Source: Desulfonatronospira sp.
Lineage (GTDB): Bacteria > Desulfobacterota > Desulfovibrionia > Desulfovibrionales > Desulfonatronovibrionaceae
Assembly: GCA_003563255.1 (NCBI GenBank)
Contig: PWSL01000082.1
Location: 1-31,293 of the forward strand
Direction: 5' to 3'
DNA: 31,293 nucleotides
The position numbers were made by a program, and so were the translations under genes. Below are positions 15,828 to 22,697 of this stretch, piece after piece. The notes beneath the pieces are model-generated. The model did not search any database. It was not told the DNA's origin and saw only the letters and a program-made list of their open reading frames with translations. Position 1 is the stretch's first letter. Every line of letters begins with the position of its first letter.

Positions 15828-16376
15828 ATGGCATCACGAGTAATTCTAAACGCCAAGCAGATGCAGAAAACTCTGGAGAGGCTTGCTTCCCAGGTGTGGG
15901 AACAGACAGCCGACACTGAAACCCCGGCGCTCATTGGAATTCAGCGCAGGGGAGTGGATCTGGCCGCCAGGATGCAGAAAATGCTTGAAGAAAAGACCGG
16001 ACAGGAAATAAGACTGGGCAAGTTAGATATAAATCTTTACCGGGATGACTGGACAAAAATGACTTCAACCCCGGTAATAAACAGTACAAAAATACCTTTT
16101 TCCGTGGACGGAAAAACCCTGATACTAGTGGACGATGTGCTGTACACTGGACGGACCATTAGAAGCGCTCTGGATGCCCTTCTGGATTTCGGACGTCCCG
16201 GGTGCATCAAGCTTCTGGTGCTCATTGACCGCGGCCACCGGGAATTGCCCATCCATGCGGACTTTGTGGGCAAAAAAGTGAACACCTCCAGAAAGGAACA
16301 AGTGGATGTTGTGCTTCGGGAAAGAGACGGCGATGACAGAGTGATGCTGCAGGAGGCTGAAAATGAATTAGAGTGA
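15828..16376 (+). CDS. pyrR: Bifunctional pyr regulator / uracil phosphoribosyltransferase PyrR
   Basis: The 182-aa product is a type I phosphoribosyltransferase of the PyrR family. It converts uracil and PRPP to UMP and in some bacteria regulates pyr transcripts by RNA binding. The PRPP loop is LILVDDVLYTGRTIRSAL (about residues 99-116). Substrate-site stretches GIQRRGVDLA and LIDRGHRELPIHADFVGK are typical. Length is normal. It stands alone on the plus strand, with no other pyr gene nearby. The ribosome binding site AGGGGGG precedes the ATG. A weak hairpin at 16406-16441 ends the unit. Confidence 0.93.
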   Translation: MASRVILNAKQMQKTLERLASQVWEQTADTETPALIGIQRRGVDLAARMQKMLEEKTGQEIRLGKLDINLYRDDWTKMTSTPVINSTKIPFSVDGKTLILVDDVLYTGRTIRSALDALLDFGRPGCIKLLVLIDRGHRELPIHADFVGKKVNTSRKEQVDVVLRERDGDDRVMLQEAENELE

Positions 16377-16405
16377 AGCGCAATGATTTGAAAAAAATCA
16401 GGTTG

Positions 16406-16441
16406 CCAGGAAGGGCATTTCCAGCTTTTTGCCCTTCCTGG
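16406..16441 (+). terminator. Hairpin between converging pyrR and the FMN-enzyme gene
   Basis: CCAGGAAGGGC (16406-16416) and GCCCTTCCTGG (16431-16441) are perfect 11-bp arms with a 14-base loop. No long T-run follows on the plus strand; on the minus strand a T-run begins about eight bases beyond the stem. Its position between converging genes suggests a terminator, of imperfect form. Confidence 0.6.
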
Positions 16442-16477
16442 TTCCATGATTTCTTTGCAGATGTTTTGTAAAGCGAC

Positions 16478-17500
16478 TTAATCCCGGTGGTCCAGAATCC
16501 CGGGGCATACTTTTTCCACATCCGGTACACCGGTGAGAAGCATGGCCTGGAAAAGTTCCTGCGTGTACTTGTTTAAAACGAAAGACACCCCTTCCTTTCC
16601 TCCTCCAAACGCTCCGGTGATAAGCGGCCTTCCTACAAGTACGGCATCCGCGCCCAGGGCCAGAAGCTTTATTACATCCGATCCCGAACGTACACCGCCG
16701 TCAGCAATAATCGTCATGCGTCCTCTGACCATTTCGGATATTTCCGGCAGAACTTCTGCGGCCCCAGGGGTATGATCCAGGACCCTTCCCCCGTGATTGG
16801 AGACCACTATGGTTGAAACCCCTGCTTCCAGAGCGTCCAGGGCATCGTCAATGGTCATGATTCCCTTGAGTACAAAGGGAAGATCAGTGGACTGAACCAG
16901 CTCTTTTATCTCGTGCTTGTCCTTGGGTCCCACTGCCTGGCCCTTGAGGGCCATGGTCACTAAGCCTGCTCCGTCAATATCCACTCCAACAGCCATGGCC
17001 CCGGCCTCTTCTGCGCTTCTGATGCGTTTTACTATCTCTTCCTGGGCCCTGGGCTTGATGATGGGTATGCCCTGCCCCTGGTTGTTTTTTATGGCCTGGA
17101 CTCCGCTGTCGAACATGGCCGGGTCTGCTCCGTCCCCGGAAAAGCCGATGCTTCCGGAATCAATGCTTCCGGAAATTATATGATCGATAAACTCCTGTTC
17201 GGTGATCTGTCCGCCCATATTGTAAGTGGTTCCGGTCATGGGAGCGGCCATAATGGGAGTCTTGAAATCCCTGCCCCACAGCCTGATGCCTGTGTCCGGT
17301 TTTTTTACTCCGTGTACCGCGCGCATTCTCAGCCGGTAGCGGGCCAGTGCTTTAAGATTTACCTTGAACGCTTCGCCTGTGCCCATTCCGCCCATTCCGG
17401 GCACTTCACCGGCACACATGCGGCCGTCGCACACCGGGCAGACCCGGCAGTATCCCTTCAGTTTTTCCTTGGCCTCTTTGGTGATGTCATTCCAGTTCAT
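16478..17500 (-). CDS. FMN-dependent alpha-hydroxy-acid dehydrogenase-like protein
   Basis: The 340-aa product is a TIM-barrel flavoprotein of the L-lactate/glycolate oxidase group. The catalytic region VVSNHGGRVLDHTPGAAEVL (about residues 236-255) holds the family's active-site His and Arg. The phosphate-binding part IIADGGVRSGSDVIKLLALG and VLVGRPLI follows. An unusual N-terminus carries four Cys (C18, C21, C24, C29) in C-x2-C-x2-C-x4-C and a Gly/Met-rich loop. This form is found in anaerobes and could bind zinc or an iron-sulfur cluster; the substrate is unknown. AAGGAAGG precedes the ATG. It follows dapA by 10 bases, so the two are cotranscribed. Confidence 0.85.
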   Translation of the reverse strand: MNWNDITKEAKEKLKGYCRVCPVCDGRMCAGEVPGMGGMGTGEAFKVNLKALARYRLRMRAVHGVKKPDTGIRLWGRDFKTPIMAAPMTGTTYNMGGQITEQEFIDHIISGSIDSGSIGFSGDGADPAMFDSGVQAIKNNQGQGIPIIKPRAQEEIVKRIRSAEEAGAMAVGVDIDGAGLVTMALKGQAVGPKDKHEIKELVQSTDLPFVLKGIMTIDDALDALEAGVSTIVVSNHGGRVLDHTPGAAEVLPEISEMVRGRMTIIADGGVRSGSDVIKLLALGADAVLVGRPLITGAFGGGKEGVSFVLNKYTQELFQAMLLTGVPDVEKVCPGILDHRD

Positions 17501-17510
17501 AAAGCCTTCC

Positions 17511-18389
17511 TTAAATCAGTTTTTTGTTCTGCAGGACTTCCTTGAGTCTGGCCTGGTTTTTTTCCTGCATGGGTACCAGGGGCAGCCTTAGTTCCAGCTC
17601 GATTTTTTTCATGAGGGCCAGGGAAGTCTTTACGGGTATGGGATTTGTCTCGAAAAACATGGCCCGGCAAAGGGGAGCCATTTCAAGGTGCAGCTTTTTG
17701 GCTTTTTCCTGATCGTTGTCCATATATGCCTTGCACAGAGAGTGCATCATATTGGGGACGATGTTGGAACTGACAGATATTACTCCATGTCCACCCACAG
17801 CCATAAGGGGCAGCACGATGGAATCCTCCCCGGAAAGAACAGTAAAATCCGGCCCGCATTCCTCGATAACTGAAGAGACCTGGGTCAGATTGCCGGTGGC
17901 TTCTTTGATACCCACGGCTTCAGGTACTTCCCTGAAAATCCTGGCCACGGTATCCGGCAGTACGTTCAGGCCGGTCCTGCCAGGTACGTTGTAGATAAAA
18001 AACGGTATGGGTACTTCCCTGGCTATGGTCTTGAAGTGCGCCAGAAGTCCGTCAGGAGTGGGTTTGTTGTAATAGGGAGTGATGAGCAGGGCCGCATCAG
18101 CACCTGCTTCCTTGGCATACCTGGTAAGATCAACGGCTTCGCTGGTGCAGTTGGAGCCTGCGCCGGCTATTACAGGCACCCTCCCCTTGACCTGGTCCAC
18201 GCATACGCTGATGGTACGCTTGTGCTCTTCATGGGAGAGAGTAGCGGACTCTCCGGTGGTGCCGCAAGGGACTACACCATCTATACCCTGCTCCAGCTGC
18301 CACTCGATGAGATTGCGATAAGCCTCTTCATCCAGCTGATTGTTTTTAAATGGAGTTACCAGGGCAGTATAAGCGCCGCGGTATAGCAT
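17511..18389 (-). CDS. dapA: 4-Hydroxy-tetrahydrodipicolinate synthase
   Basis: The 292-aa product condenses aspartate semialdehyde with pyruvate, the first committed step of the diaminopimelate/lysine pathway. Family marks are the pyruvate-binding [14 protein letters not shown] (about residues 36-49), the Tyr in [14 protein letters not shown] (about 131-144) and the Schiff-base Lys in [11 protein letters not shown] (about residue 162). Length is exactly typical. A strong AAAGGAGG precedes the ATG. dapF lies upstream, separated by 468 bases of repeats, so the two dap genes may not share a transcript. Confidence 0.97.
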   Translation of the reverse strand: MLYRGAYTALVTPFKNNQLDEEAYRNLIEWQLEQGIDGVVPCGTTGESATLSHEEHKRTISVCVDQVKGRVPVIAGAGSNCTSEAVDLTRYAKEAGADAALLITPYYNKPTPDGLLAHFKTIAREVPIPFFIYNVPGRTGLNVLPDTVARIFREVPEAVGIKEATGNLTQVSSVIEECGPDFTVLSGEDSIVLPLMAVGGHGVISVSSNIVPNMMHSLCKAYMDNDQEKAKKLHLEMAPLCRAMFFETNPIPVKTSLALMKKIELELRLPLVPMQEKNQARLKEVLQNKKLI

Positions 18390-18425
18390 AACAGCCTCCT
18401 TTGAATTATATGATTTAACTTGCGG

Positions 18426-18572
18426 GTTAACACTACAGCGAAACTAACGCAGGCTGTGCCCGCAACCCAAAATAAAGAAGTGCTCTTATCCGTAACAGTG
18501 ACTTACTCCTGAAATCCTGTCATAAAAAACAAGAAATTGTTATCAGTTAATTGTTAACACTACAGCGAAACT
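18426..18572. repeat. Pair of 20-bp direct repeats upstream of dapA
   Basis: GTTAACACTACAGCGAAACT occurs exactly at 18426-18445 and again at 18553-18572. Shorter matches in inverted form (TTTCGCTGTAATGT at about 12164, ACTGTAGTGTTA at about 11234) suggest a further short dispersed motif. The first copy begins about 37 bases upstream of the dapA start codon. Confidence 0.7.
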
Positions 18573-18584
18573 TATTGATTGACC

Positions 18585-18697
18585 TCCGGGGACTGGCTCT
18601 CCCCGCACTTATTTTTAAAACCTCTCAATCATCCTTCACAAAAATAAGTGCGGGGAGAGCCAGTCCCCATGCCACATGCAAATGGCTAAACTGTTAC
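18585..18697. repeat. Palindromic element, subfamily A (A5), with two L ends
   Basis: Inner arms 18588-18616 and 18640-18668 are perfect inverted repeats of 29 bp around a 23-base centre. Both halves carry the L hairpin GGGGACTGGCTCTCCCC, unlike other copies with one L and one R end. The left outer tip is missing; the right tip is the variant ATGGCTAAACTGTTAC. Confidence 0.92.
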
Positions 18698-18770
18698 TCT
18701 TATCCCAATTGGGACAGTCCCACTGCCATGCGCTGAACCCCGGCCATAGCTCAAATTTTTCTTGTTTTTT

Positions 18771-18833
18771 CTGACCCCCGGATAAACCCTGCTCCGCAGG
18801 AACGCTTTCAGCGTTGTTTATCAGGGCAGTCAG
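18771..18833. repeat. Three-way-junction palindrome
   Basis: Stem GATAAAC (18781-18787) pairs with GTTTATC (18816-18822). It encloses hairpin CCTGC-TCC-GCAGG (18788-18800) and hairpin AACGCT-TTC-AGCGTT (18801-18815), directly abutting, so no junction base is unpaired. An outer CTGAC/GTCAG stem (18771-18775, 18829-18833) extends it. The segment 18775-18830 is absent from the matching left arm of the surrounding inverted repeat. Confidence 0.85.
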
Positions 18834-18857
18834 GGTTTCAGGAGTAAGTCACTGAAT

Positions 18858-19697
18858 TCAGCTCTTGCTTTTGGGAACATCCAACCCGAAGGTATCCAGA
18901 AAAACCATTCCCTGGTAAATGAAATCAGCTTTACCGGTTAAAAAAATGCTGTCATCCTGTAGCTCAATATTAAGCAGTTCTTTGCCTGAGGTTATTACCT
19001 GCACCGAATCGGCGCATAATCCCAGGGCTGCGGCAACTACCACCGAGGCAGCTGCACCAGTGCCGCAGGCAAAAGTCTCATTCTCGACTCCCCTCTCAAA
19101 AGTCCGAAGAAATATATGCCCCCTGTCCTTTATCTGTATGAAGTTTACATTGGTTCCTGCCGGCGAAAAGTCTTGGTGCATCCGGATCTGACGTCCAAGC
19201 CCAAGCACATTCACCTTTTGGACATCGTCGCAAATAACTACAGCATGCGGTACGCCGGTATTAACAGAGTGTACGTTGACCGGGGGATCCTCCACAAAAT
19301 TGAGCAGATTGTGCAACTGCAGGTTATCTGCAGAGGTGAGCTGCACCCGGACTTTGCCCTTATCCTTAACCTGAGCTCTGATTGCACCTGCATCAGTCCC
19401 GAAGACCTGTTCTTTTCCTGCCAGTCCAAGCCTGTAGGCCAGCCTGGCTGCGCACCTGGAACCATTGCCGCACATTTCAGCACGGGATCCGTCAGCATTG
19501 AAAAAATGCCAGATAAAGTCAAAGTCAGGCAACCCGGAGGGTTCCAAGAATATCATACCGTCTGCGCCTATGGCAAAGCCCCTGGGACAAAGGGTCTTGG
19601 CCCAGATGGACATGGATTCCCGGGGGAGTTGCAGGGCTGTGTTATCCCAGAGGATAAAATCATTGCCGCTGCCCTGCATTTTGAAAAAATGCTGCAT
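18858..19697 (-). CDS. dapF: Diaminopimelate epimerase
   Basis: The 279-aa product interconverts LL- and meso-diaminopimelate for lysine and peptidoglycan synthesis. The start MQHFFKMQGSGNDF is the conserved DapF N-terminus. The two catalytic Cys lie in MCGNGSRCAARLAYRLG (about residue 76) and FACGTGAAASVVVAA (about 219). The frame is open to a TTG at 19733, with ATGs at 19730 and 19718. None has a clear Shine-Dalgarno sequence, so 19697 was chosen from family alignment. It follows the HU/IHF gene by about 120 bases. Length is typical of the family. Confidence 0.93.
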   Translation of the reverse strand: MQHFFKMQGSGNDFILWDNTALQLPRESMSIWAKTLCPRGFAIGADGMIFLEPSGLPDFDFIWHFFNADGSRAEMCGNGSRCAARLAYRLGLAGKEQVFGTDAGAIRAQVKDKGKVRVQLTSADNLQLHNLLNFVEDPPVNVHSVNTGVPHAVVICDDVQKVNVLGLGRQIRMHQDFSPAGTNVNFIQIKDRGHIFLRTFERGVENETFACGTGAAASVVVAAALGLCADSVQVITSGKELLNIELQDDSIFLTGKADFIYQGMVFLDTFGLDVPKSKS

Positions 19698-19767
19698 ATT
19701 GGAAGATAATGGTTTCATGAAGAAGCTCATCAAAAAAACAGCCAGAAGGTTAAGTTGGTTTAGCCCT

Positions 19768-19812
19768 GCAATACCAGAGCAGGAGGTCGTCCAGCTTTCA
19801 GGCGGGTATTGC
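19768..19812. other. Palindrome downstream of the HU/IHF gene
   Basis: GCAATACC (19768-19775) and GGTATTGC (19805-19812) form a perfect 8-bp stem with a 29-base loop, immediately after the HU/IHF stop codon on the minus strand. There is no adjacent T-run, so it is not a classical terminator. It could stabilise the 3' end of the HU/IHF message. Confidence 0.35.
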
Positions 19813-19814
19813 TG

Positions 19815-20090
19815 CTAATTATTCAAGTACTCCTTGAGTTCTTTTCCTGCCCGGAAAAAAGGCAGCCTTTTGGGACTTACCTGGACTGGATCACCGGTTT
19901 TAGGGTTTCTGCCCTGGTAGCCTTCATATTTCTTGATCTTGAAGCTGCCAAACCCCCTGATTTCCACCCGGTCACCATTTTGAAGTGCTTCCTTCATGGA
20001 ATCGAAAAAAATTGAAACAATCTCTGTGGCTTCTTCCATGGGAATGTCCCTCTCGTCAGCCAGACGTTTGATCAATTCGCTTCTATTCAT
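19815..20090 (-). CDS. HU/IHF-family DNA-binding protein
   Basis: The 91-aa product is a histone-like DNA-bending protein. The N-terminal helices (MNRSELIKRLADERDIPMEE), the central VEIRGFGSFKIKKYEGYQGR and the arm RNPKTGDPVQVSPKRLPFFR, then AGKELKEYLN, are diagnostic. The PKTGDPVQV...RLPFF form is closer to IHF-beta than to HU, so it may be an IHF subunit. The frame is open to 20201, but ATG 20090 with AAGGAG is the clear start. A 700-base gap without genes lies upstream. Confidence 0.93.
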   Translation of the reverse strand: MNRSELIKRLADERDIPMEEATEIVSIFFDSMKEALQNGDRVEIRGFGSFKIKKYEGYQGRNPKTGDPVQVSPKRLPFFRAGKELKEYLNN

Positions 20091-20456
20091 GCGTTGAGCT
20101 CCTTTTAAAAATGAATCGTCTTTTTTTTCCTCGTGTCCCCATACCATAAACATACCATAAAAATAATCATGCTGTTCCCAGATGTTTGGCCTTATGAGCA
20201 AAACGATGTGTAAACAATTTAATTTCGTATTTTGAGGGCAACGTAGCAGATTTTTATTTTATTGATTAATTACAATGAGTTACTTGCATGTTGCTGTTGG
20301 CTTAAGAGTACAGAACCGAAAAACGAAATTAAAAGGTTGACACTGATCAGGGCATGTTTTTTGCTAACCATAGCCACAAACAATAGATTAGCTTGGCACG
20401 TTGCTACAACTGAAAATGATATGGGGACAGCACGAAAAAAACAGACTTAATAAAAC
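20091..20456. other. Intergenic region upstream of the HU/IHF gene
   Basis: No gene is supported here. It is AT-rich. At about 20142-20163 the motif TACCATAAACA/TACCATAAAAA is tandemly duplicated, about 55-75 bases upstream of the HU/IHF start. This is a plausible leader or regulatory stretch. No confident -35/-10 pair was found. Confidence 0.4.
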
Positions 20457-20508
20457 AAGGACTGGGAGAGCCAGTCCCCGTGCCACCTGCAAATGGCTAA
20501 ACTGTTAC
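20457..20508 (-). repeat. Half copy of the palindromic element (L end, TGTTAC tip)
   Basis: GGACTGGGAGAGCCAGTCCC is the L hairpin module, followed by GTGCCACCTGCAAATGGC and the tip variant TAAACTGTTAC. The rest of this copy is missing. It directly abuts the subfamily B copy at 20509-20600. Confidence 0.85.
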
Positions 20509-20600
20509 CAAAAATGAGACACTTTTTAGCACAAAATGATGCTCAAGTGGGTCTCGGAGTGCCTGTCCCCTGCTTTCCTTTAAAAGCGCTAAACAGATAC
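20509..20600 (+). repeat. Palindromic element, subfamily B (B2), partial
   Basis: Read from the right end inward: tip GTATCTGTTTAGCGCTTTTA, GGAAAGCAGGGGACAGGCAC, then the B core (GAGACCCACTTGAGCATC...). This matches B1 at 118-251 over about 60 bases. The left outer half is absent; the half copy 20457-20508 takes its place. Confidence 0.85.
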
Positions 20601-20637
20601 CTCTCTTCAATCTATTATATCTGTGTCAATCTGCTTG

Positions 20638-20681
20638 CCCGGTGAAATAGACAAAGTCTCAGCGCAACGGATTTCACCGGG
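20638..20681. repeat. CCCGGTGAAAT palindrome with internal hairpin
   Basis: CCCGGTGAAAT (20638-20648) and ATTTCACCGGG (20671-20681) are perfect 11-bp arms. The hairpin AGAC-AAA-GTCT (20649-20659) abuts the outer stem, and the remaining 11 bases could form a weak second hairpin. The right arm and its flank (20667-20690) recur at 31225-31248 with 23 of 24 bases identical in inverted orientation. The surrounding stretch 20601-20791 has no convincing gene; a 62-codon frame starting with TTG at the flhG stop is probably non-coding. Confidence 0.75.
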
Positions 20682-20791
20682 TGTGATCTGTGGGCAAAGA
20701 ACTCGTTTCTTATCAGGGTTGCGGGTACAGTGCGCGTCAACACCAACAAGGGCAAAGCCTGCGTTGATTGTATAGCGTTTCCAGGGTGGAA

Positions 20792-21610
20792 TCAAGTAAC
20801 AGGCTCCCCCATCTGGAGAGGAGGAGTATCGGCGATATACTGCCTGGCTTCGGCGCGCATCTGTATCAATGTATCCGCTACCTGCATAATATCCCTTGAT
20901 GCTGTGGAACGCGGGGCAAACTGCATAACAGGCCTTTGTTTGCGAACTGCATCCAGTACTATGGGGTCGTTTCTGACATGACCGAGGTAATTCACCTCCA
21001 GATTCAAAAACTTACTGCAGGCGGCTCTGATTCTTTCAAATCCACGTCTGGCCTCTTTTTCTGATTCCACCATATTGACCAGTATGTAAAAATCCTTCAC
21101 TTTCTGCCTTGTATACAACACTTTTATCAGGGCATACCCGTCTGTCAAAGATGTAGGTTCCGGGGTTATTACCACCACCCGCTTGTGGGTCATCTGGGAA
21201 AAAGTCCGCACTGTACGGCTTATTCCAGCCCCCACATCCAGAATCAGAAAGTGGTACTTTTGAAGCAGGCTTTCCAGTCTTTGAATAATCTGCATCTGCT
21301 GATCTTCGTCCAGGTCCAGCAGATCTGAAACCCCGGAAGCAGCCGGTATAAGGCCAAGTCCGCTGTTTTCAAGCTTGTAGATAATATCGTGGGCCAGAGC
21401 ATCGTCGTCCAATATTTCGTTCAGGGTTTTATCCGGTGATATGTCCAGCATAACATCCAGATTGGCCAGGCCCAGGTCACAGTCAACTATAAGGGTGTTC
21501 TGGGCGGCGTTAAACAAGGCATAAGCAATATTAAGAGAAAGGTTTGTCTTGCCCACTCCCCCTTTTCCGCTGACAATGGACAGGCTGAGGGTCCTGTTTT
21601 TATGCTCCAT
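20792..21610 (-). CDS. FlhG/MinD-family ATPase
   Basis: The 272-aa product is a ParA/MinD-type P-loop ATPase. The deviant Walker A SGKGGVGKTNLSLNIAYAL lies at about residues 14-32. The stretch LIVDCDLGLANLDVMLDISP is characteristic of FlhG (FleN/YlxH), which sets flagellar number and position. A switch region LILDVGAGISRTV follows. The C-terminal amphipathic region is short and no MinC/MinE gene is adjacent, so FlhG is favoured over MinD. The usual partner flhF is not in the window. It lies downstream of a GGDEF gene, separated by 229 bases containing a degenerate repeat. Confidence 0.88.
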   Translation of the reverse strand: MEHKNRTLSLSIVSGKGGVGKTNLSLNIAYALFNAAQNTLIVDCDLGLANLDVMLDISPDKTLNEILDDDALAHDIIYKLENSGLGLIPAASGVSDLLDLDEDQQMQIIQRLESLLQKYHFLILDVGAGISRTVRTFSQMTHKRVVVITPEPTSLTDGYALIKVLYTRQKVKDFYILVNMVESEKEARRGFERIRAACSKFLNLEVNYLGHVRNDPIVLDAVRKQRPVMQFAPRSTASRDIMQVADTLIQMRAEARQYIADTPPLQMGEPVT

Positions 21611-21649
21611 TTTTTTAAACCTTTACTTGAACATTTTGATTAGGATGAT

Positions 21650-21842
21650 TCAGCACTTATTTTCACCACCATGCACTCCAGCCGAGGGCGGCCTGGGGTT
21701 TTTTGCAGCAAATCGGCTGCAAAGAGAAGTCTCAAGGGGACTGCCCCTCACCGGCCTGGAAAAAATATCGAAACACTGCTCATACAGCCAGGCAAATGCG
21801 GCACAGTCGCCTGCTTTCCTTGCGAGCGCTTTGCTGATGTTA
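21650..21842. repeat. Strongly degenerate palindromic element
   Basis: TCAGCACTTATTTTCACCACC on the left recalls the CACTTATTTTT arm, and GGCACAGTCGCCTGCTTTCC, then GCGAGCGCTTTGCTGATGTTAC, recalls the R end and tip. Between them lie a TTTGCAGC/GCTGCAAA hairpin and GGGGACTGCCCC-like sequence. It overlaps the last codons of the GGDEF gene by a few bases. Homology to the main element is weak but ordered. Confidence 0.4.
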
Positions 21843-22697
21843 CTTGAGTAAAAATTTTTTTTCATCTTTTTGCACCAGGGATTCTGAGCTGATTGCGTCC
21901 TGAAATATTTCAGTCCTGACAGCGTCCTTACCCTGCTCCTTTACCAGGTAAAGCTGCCTGTCCACATCGGCAATAAGTCGTTCAGCCGTAGTTGCAGTCC
22001 TGCCCCTGTATGTAGCCGCCCCAATGGACAGGGTGTAGCCAACCTCTACTTGGCTTTGAGGGCAGGAAACCTTCATCTTGCGTACTTTCTGCAGAATGCG
22101 CCAGAAAAGCGGTTCGGCCTTGTATCTCCCGGTGCCGGGCAGTATCAGTGCAAATTCCTCTCCGCCGATACGGGCTGCATAATCATTAGCCCTGATTTCG
22201 TTTTGTAAAGTTTCAGCCAGATTTCGGAGCACTGCATCTCCACAAGGGTGACCATAGGAGTCATTAATCTTTTTAAAATCATCAATATCCATCATGGCCA
22301 GGGTCAAAGGCAGTTTGAATCTGAAGGACCTTTCCACCTCTCTGTCCAGTATCCTTTGAAAAAAACCGCGGTTGTACAGGCCTGTGAGGGCATCCCTGTC
22401 CCGGGCCCGGGCCAGGTTTTCGATTTTTCTGGAGAGTTCCATGAGAGCCGGAAACTGTTCCTTGCTTAAAGGCAGGGTAAGCCAGGAAGGATCAATCAGG
22501 GAATCCAGATTCATGCTCTGCAGGTCCTGAGTGTCAATATCTTCCAGGATGCGAACCAGGGCCATCCCCTGTTTTTTTTGACCGGGGTTCCGGCTGCCTG
22601 ATTTTTGCAAAACCTTTTCCAGTTCATACAGTTCCTGCATGAGTTTTTCCTGGTCAGGTATAATACTGGCAGCGGTATTGGAGGCGGTTTTATTCAT
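21840..22697 (-). CDS. GGDEF-domain protein, probable diguanylate cyclase
   Basis: The 285-aa product has an uncharacterised helical N-terminal part (about residues 1-95, no signal peptide or membrane segment) and a C-terminal GGDEF domain. The domain runs from DALTGLYNRGFFQRIL, through MMDIDDFKKINDSYGHPCGD, to the active-site motif ARIGGEEFALILPG (about 190-205). GGEEF is an active form, and the product inhibition site RxxD is present five residues before it (RAND). It should make cyclic di-GMP from two GTP in the cytoplasm. Its ATG overlaps the end of prfB by 8 bases, implying translational coupling. A PilZ-type receptor is encoded 4 kb away. Confidence 0.92.
   Translation of the reverse strand: MNKTASNTAASIIPDQEKLMQELYELEKVLQKSGSRNPGQKKQGMALVRILEDIDTQDLQSMNLDSLIDPSWLTLPLSKEQFPALMELSRKIENLARARDRDALTGLYNRGFFQRILDREVERSFRFKLPLTLAMMDIDDFKKINDSYGHPCGDAVLRNLAETLQNEIRANDYAARIGGEEFALILPGTGRYKAEPLFWRILQKVRKMKVSCPQSQVEVGYTLSIGAATYRGRTATTAERLIADVDRQLYLVKEQGKDAVRTEIFQDAISSESLVQKDEKKFLLK

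Larger units (their letters stand above)
18496..18854. mobile_element. Nested repeat block bounded by 26-bp inverted arms
   Basis: The left arm 18496-18521 (CAGTGACTTACTCCTGAAAT...) and right arm 18829-18854 (inverse) match at 24 of 26 positions. The similarity continues inward as AAAAAACAAGAAA on the left and TTCTTGTTTTTT on the right, where it is interrupted by a three-way-junction element. The block also contains palindromic element A5. No transposase is present. It fills the gap between dapF and dapA and looks like layered insertions of small non-coding elements. Confidence 0.65.

Noticed and set aside
18402..18409. TATAAT-like sequence before dapA on the minus strand
   Set aside because: It lies only about 15 bases before the ATG, so transcription would begin within the ribosome binding site, and no fitting -35 box exists.
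18781..18822. Three-way-junction element as an integron attC site
   Set aside because: The outer stem GATAAAC/GTTTATC does not fit the RYYYAAC/GTTRRRY core sites, there is no integrase and no cassette array.
20262..20450. Plus-strand frame of 62 codons upstream of the HU/IHF gene
   Set aside because: No Shine-Dalgarno, odd composition (CCC run of Cys) and no recognisable similarity; the region is AT-rich non-coding sequence.
20626..20641. TTGACA and TATAAT words on the minus strand near 20610-20630
   Set aside because: They are separated by only about four bases and so cannot act together as a promoter.
20607..20795. 62-codon minus-strand frame starting with TTG at the flhG stop codon
   Set aside because: It runs through the CCCGGTGAAAT palindrome, has no ribosome binding site of note and no recognisable domain; the repeat structure explains the sequence better.
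21650..21865. Minus-strand 71-codon frame overlapping the GGDEF gene end
   Set aside because: It is a shadow frame through a degenerate repeat, overlapping a clear gene.
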